Below, one piece after another: positions 62,346 through 64,000 of a stretch of DNA of 64,000 nt (position 1 is its first letter; every line of letters begins with the position of its first letter). Under the pieces are notes generated by a model, which was not told the origin of the DNA, made no database searches, and saw nothing but the letters and a program-made list of their open reading frames with translations. The position numbers were made by a program, and so were the translations under genes. The stretch comes from Sporomusa silvacetica DSM 10669 (lineage in GTDB: Bacteria > Bacillota > Negativicutes > Sporomusales > Sporomusaceae), in assembly GCF_002257705.1 (NCBI RefSeq), contig NZ_LSLK01000076.1:1-64000 (forward strand), given 5' to 3'.

Positions 62346-63824
62346 CTATTCAATTTTACTATTGCCAATTTCAGCGCCGCCCCATTCCACTAAGGTAAAT
62401 CCTTTCCTAACAAAAGTCGGCAAGGTCTGCTCCGGTAACTTTTGGATACTACTTATATCATCAACACCTGAAAACTCCATAAATACCCGGATTGTTGTTT
62501 CCGCTGCAGGCTTTGTTTCAAGAACTGAACTTCCGTCAATATTGTCATTGATTCTAAAATAGACAAAACAATTTTTATGATTTTTCATTACTGGTAACCA
62601 ATAGACTATAAAATCATTGATTTCATTCTCATTCAGACCGATACTCGCCAATTTGCTTTGGAGAAACGAAACATAGTCCTCATTTTTTACATAAAATCCA
62701 GATTTAAATTGGTAGTGTTCTTTCGCAAACAAATAAGCGCCATCCCAAAATAGGTATTTATAAACTCTATTGTCCTTCACATTCAATAAGTTTCCGTTTG
62801 GTTCTGCAATGACTGTCCAGTTATCGGCATATGCCGGATAGGTATTGAGTATCGTCCCTTTGAAGTTATGAATAATTGAAATTTGTGATTGCTGTTCCGG
62901 ATAAAGATAAATCGCCGGTTTTTTAAGAATAACCTCTGCCTCTAAAACAATTTCGAGTGGTTCATCTTTTATTTCAGTTAGCTTACTTGTTTTATTACTA
63001 TAAGCAGAAACAAATTCTATATATGAATATTCTTTTAGCTGTTCTTCAGAAAGAGTAACATCAAAACTTGATTTTTGCGAGTCAAGGAGCAACTCGCCTT
63101 TAGCGCCTGGTTTTAAATCCTTTAGTAGATAAATCTGATAGTTTTCACATTTTTCCAGGTCTTGTGAAAGACCAATGAATTTATGCTTGAATACTTCGCC
63201 CATAATTCTTTTGCCTTGCACTGGCTGTTGAGCGCTCTCCTTGTTGCGACTATCGGCATTGACCAGGCTGGCGTCCGCCTCACCCATTTTGGCAATGTAA
63301 ACATACGAACTATCCATACCCCAGTAGCTGCGTGGATAAACCGAATAGAAGTTCATATGATATTTGGTGTTGGGCTGTAAAAGGGCATACTCACCACCCA
63401 CAATTCCGGCTAAATGATACCATGGTCCATTTTTAGACATGCCCTCAACATACAATACCGAATCTCTTCCCGGCTTATCTCCAGTCCAGGCAACCAAATC
63501 ATTTTTTTCCGGTAATACATACTCCCTGGCATCCATAGTAATGTGCTTTTCCAGATCCGCCTTGAGCGCAGCTAAAGACTCCTGTAATTCAGCTAAGTTC
63601 TTTTGCTCCCCTTGTTGTTTCCGAAACTCTATCCACCGCTGATGCCGATCAATTTCCAAATTGATTGCTGCTATCGTCGCCGACAGACACTGTTGTTTCA
63701 AATCTCTCTGCTGCAAAGTGTCATTGCCGTCCTTCATACTATCGTCCGCATAACCAACAGACCCGAAAGACAAAACAAACATAACAAGAAAAAGAATACA
63801 TGCCCAAGCAACTGATTTTCTCAT
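62346..63824 (-). CDS. Secreted protein of unknown function with YLYP-type domain
   Basis: About 492 residues with a signal peptide (residues 5-27, ending SVGYA), a helical part with Gln/Leu/Lys (about 35-100), a middle beta-rich part, and a C-terminal region (from about 320) starting KPAIYLYPEQ and containing YLFWDGAYLFAKE. The YLYP and FWDG pattern recurs in uncharacterised secreted proteins of several phyla, as I recall. No enzyme function is visible. ATG at 63824 follows GGGGAGGG. It is the last gene of the window; 63855-64000 holds nothing I recognise. Confidence 0.65.
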   Translation of the reverse strand: MRKSVAWACILFLVMFVLSFGSVGYADDSMKDGNDTLQQRDLKQQCLSATIAAINLEIDRHQRWIEFRKQQGEQKNLAELQESLAALKADLEKHITMDAREYVLPEKNDLVAWTGDKPGRDSVLYVEGMSKNGPWYHLAGIVGGEYALLQPNTKYHMNFYSVYPRSYWGMDSSYVYIAKMGEADASLVNADSRNKESAQQPVQGKRIMGEVFKHKFIGLSQDLEKCENYQIYLLKDLKPGAKGELLLDSQKSSFDVTLSEEQLKEYSYIEFVSAYSNKTSKLTEIKDEPLEIVLEAEVILKKPAIYLYPEQQSQISIIHNFKGTILNTYPAYADNWTVIAEPNGNLLNVKDNRVYKYLFWDGAYLFAKEHYQFKSGFYVKNEDYVSFLQSKLASIGLNENEINDFIVYWLPVMKNHKNCFVYFRINDNIDGSSVLETKPAAETTIRVFMEFSGVDDISSIQKLPEQTLPTFVRKGFTLVEWGGAEIGNSKIE

Positions 63825-64000
63825 ACACTTTCCCTCCCCATAATTTACCAACATTCTGCTTCATTATTATAAACGCTGATACAAACCAAAAGTAACGCCT
63901 TAATCAATTTTCCTTTACAAAATTTTCTGTTTTTCCAGCGAGGTATGGTTCTTAACTCGTATTGAAATAAAAAGCACTATTTGCCTGTTATCATGAACAG

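Overview
The window reads as chromosome from a low-GC, anaerobic, spore-forming Firmicute that has an outer membrane, most likely a Negativicute of the Sporomusaceae (Pelosinus/Sporomusa-like; this placement is inference). Two small coat-type proteins (13525-14145) point to sporulation. A 1128-residue TPR protein ending in a beta-barrel with a terminal Phe (36611-39997) and a CsgG-like protein (40967-41845) point to an outer membrane. Ferredoxin-type proteins, an Fe-type alcohol dehydrogenase, a UroD-family protein and LL-diaminopimelate aminotransferase fit an anaerobe. No rRNA, tRNA or CRISPR array was seen.

Layout. 1-5400: the 5' end of a group IIC intron lodged behind a terminator, a Na/Pi-type transporter, azlCD with a TrmB-type regulator, and a PreA-like enzyme. 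5400-11900: a phosphatase, an MBL hydrolase, an EFR1 ferredoxin next to a broken arsR gene, and a two-component system flanked by small secreted or membrane proteins. 12000-18500: a DMT exporter, two coat-type proteins and a heterodimeric ABC exporter. 18700-25900: two LysR regulators, a UroD-family protein, a MASE3-GGDEF diguanylate cyclase and a MarR/MFS pair. 25900-41900: an exopolysaccharide region. 41900-49700: a THF riboswitch with a folate ECF S component, hydrolases, a DUF362 ferredoxin with ArsR, DapL and MarR. 49800-54100: an amino-acid ABC transporter and an alcohol dehydrogenase with a sigma-54 promoter. 54300-63900: the sigma-54 activator, a type III PKS with its methyltransferase, an NCS2 permease, a CBS protein, YciI, SOD and a secreted protein of unknown function.

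The main discovery candidate is the six-gene minus-strand operon 39997->27757. In order it encodes a TPR/beta-barrel outer-membrane protein, a UDP-HexNAc-type dehydrogenase, a protein with three tandem NodB-like domains, a PilZ-GT2 polymer synthase, a NodB-lectin-like protein and a GH18-like lipoprotein. The gene set does not match the cellulose, PNAG, alginate or Pel layouts. Upstream lie a consensus sigma-A promoter (TTGACA-N17-TAAAAT), a c-di-GMP-I-type riboswitch whose 3' strand overlaps a terminator, and then a roughly 460-base array of 91-92-base repeats inside the leader. With the PilZ domain in the synthase and a GGDEF protein 4 kb beyond the operon end, this suggests c-di-GMP control of both transcription and synthesis.

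Second-level signals: a dispersed 91-92-base double-hairpin repeat family at six or more intergenic places, one splitting an ABC transporter operon; a shared TTCGA-N6-TCGAA site in front of two arsR genes (one a pseudogene) and two ferredoxin genes; a shared 12-mer over the -10 of azlC and its TrmB neighbour; and several small ORFs with strong ribosome binding sites.
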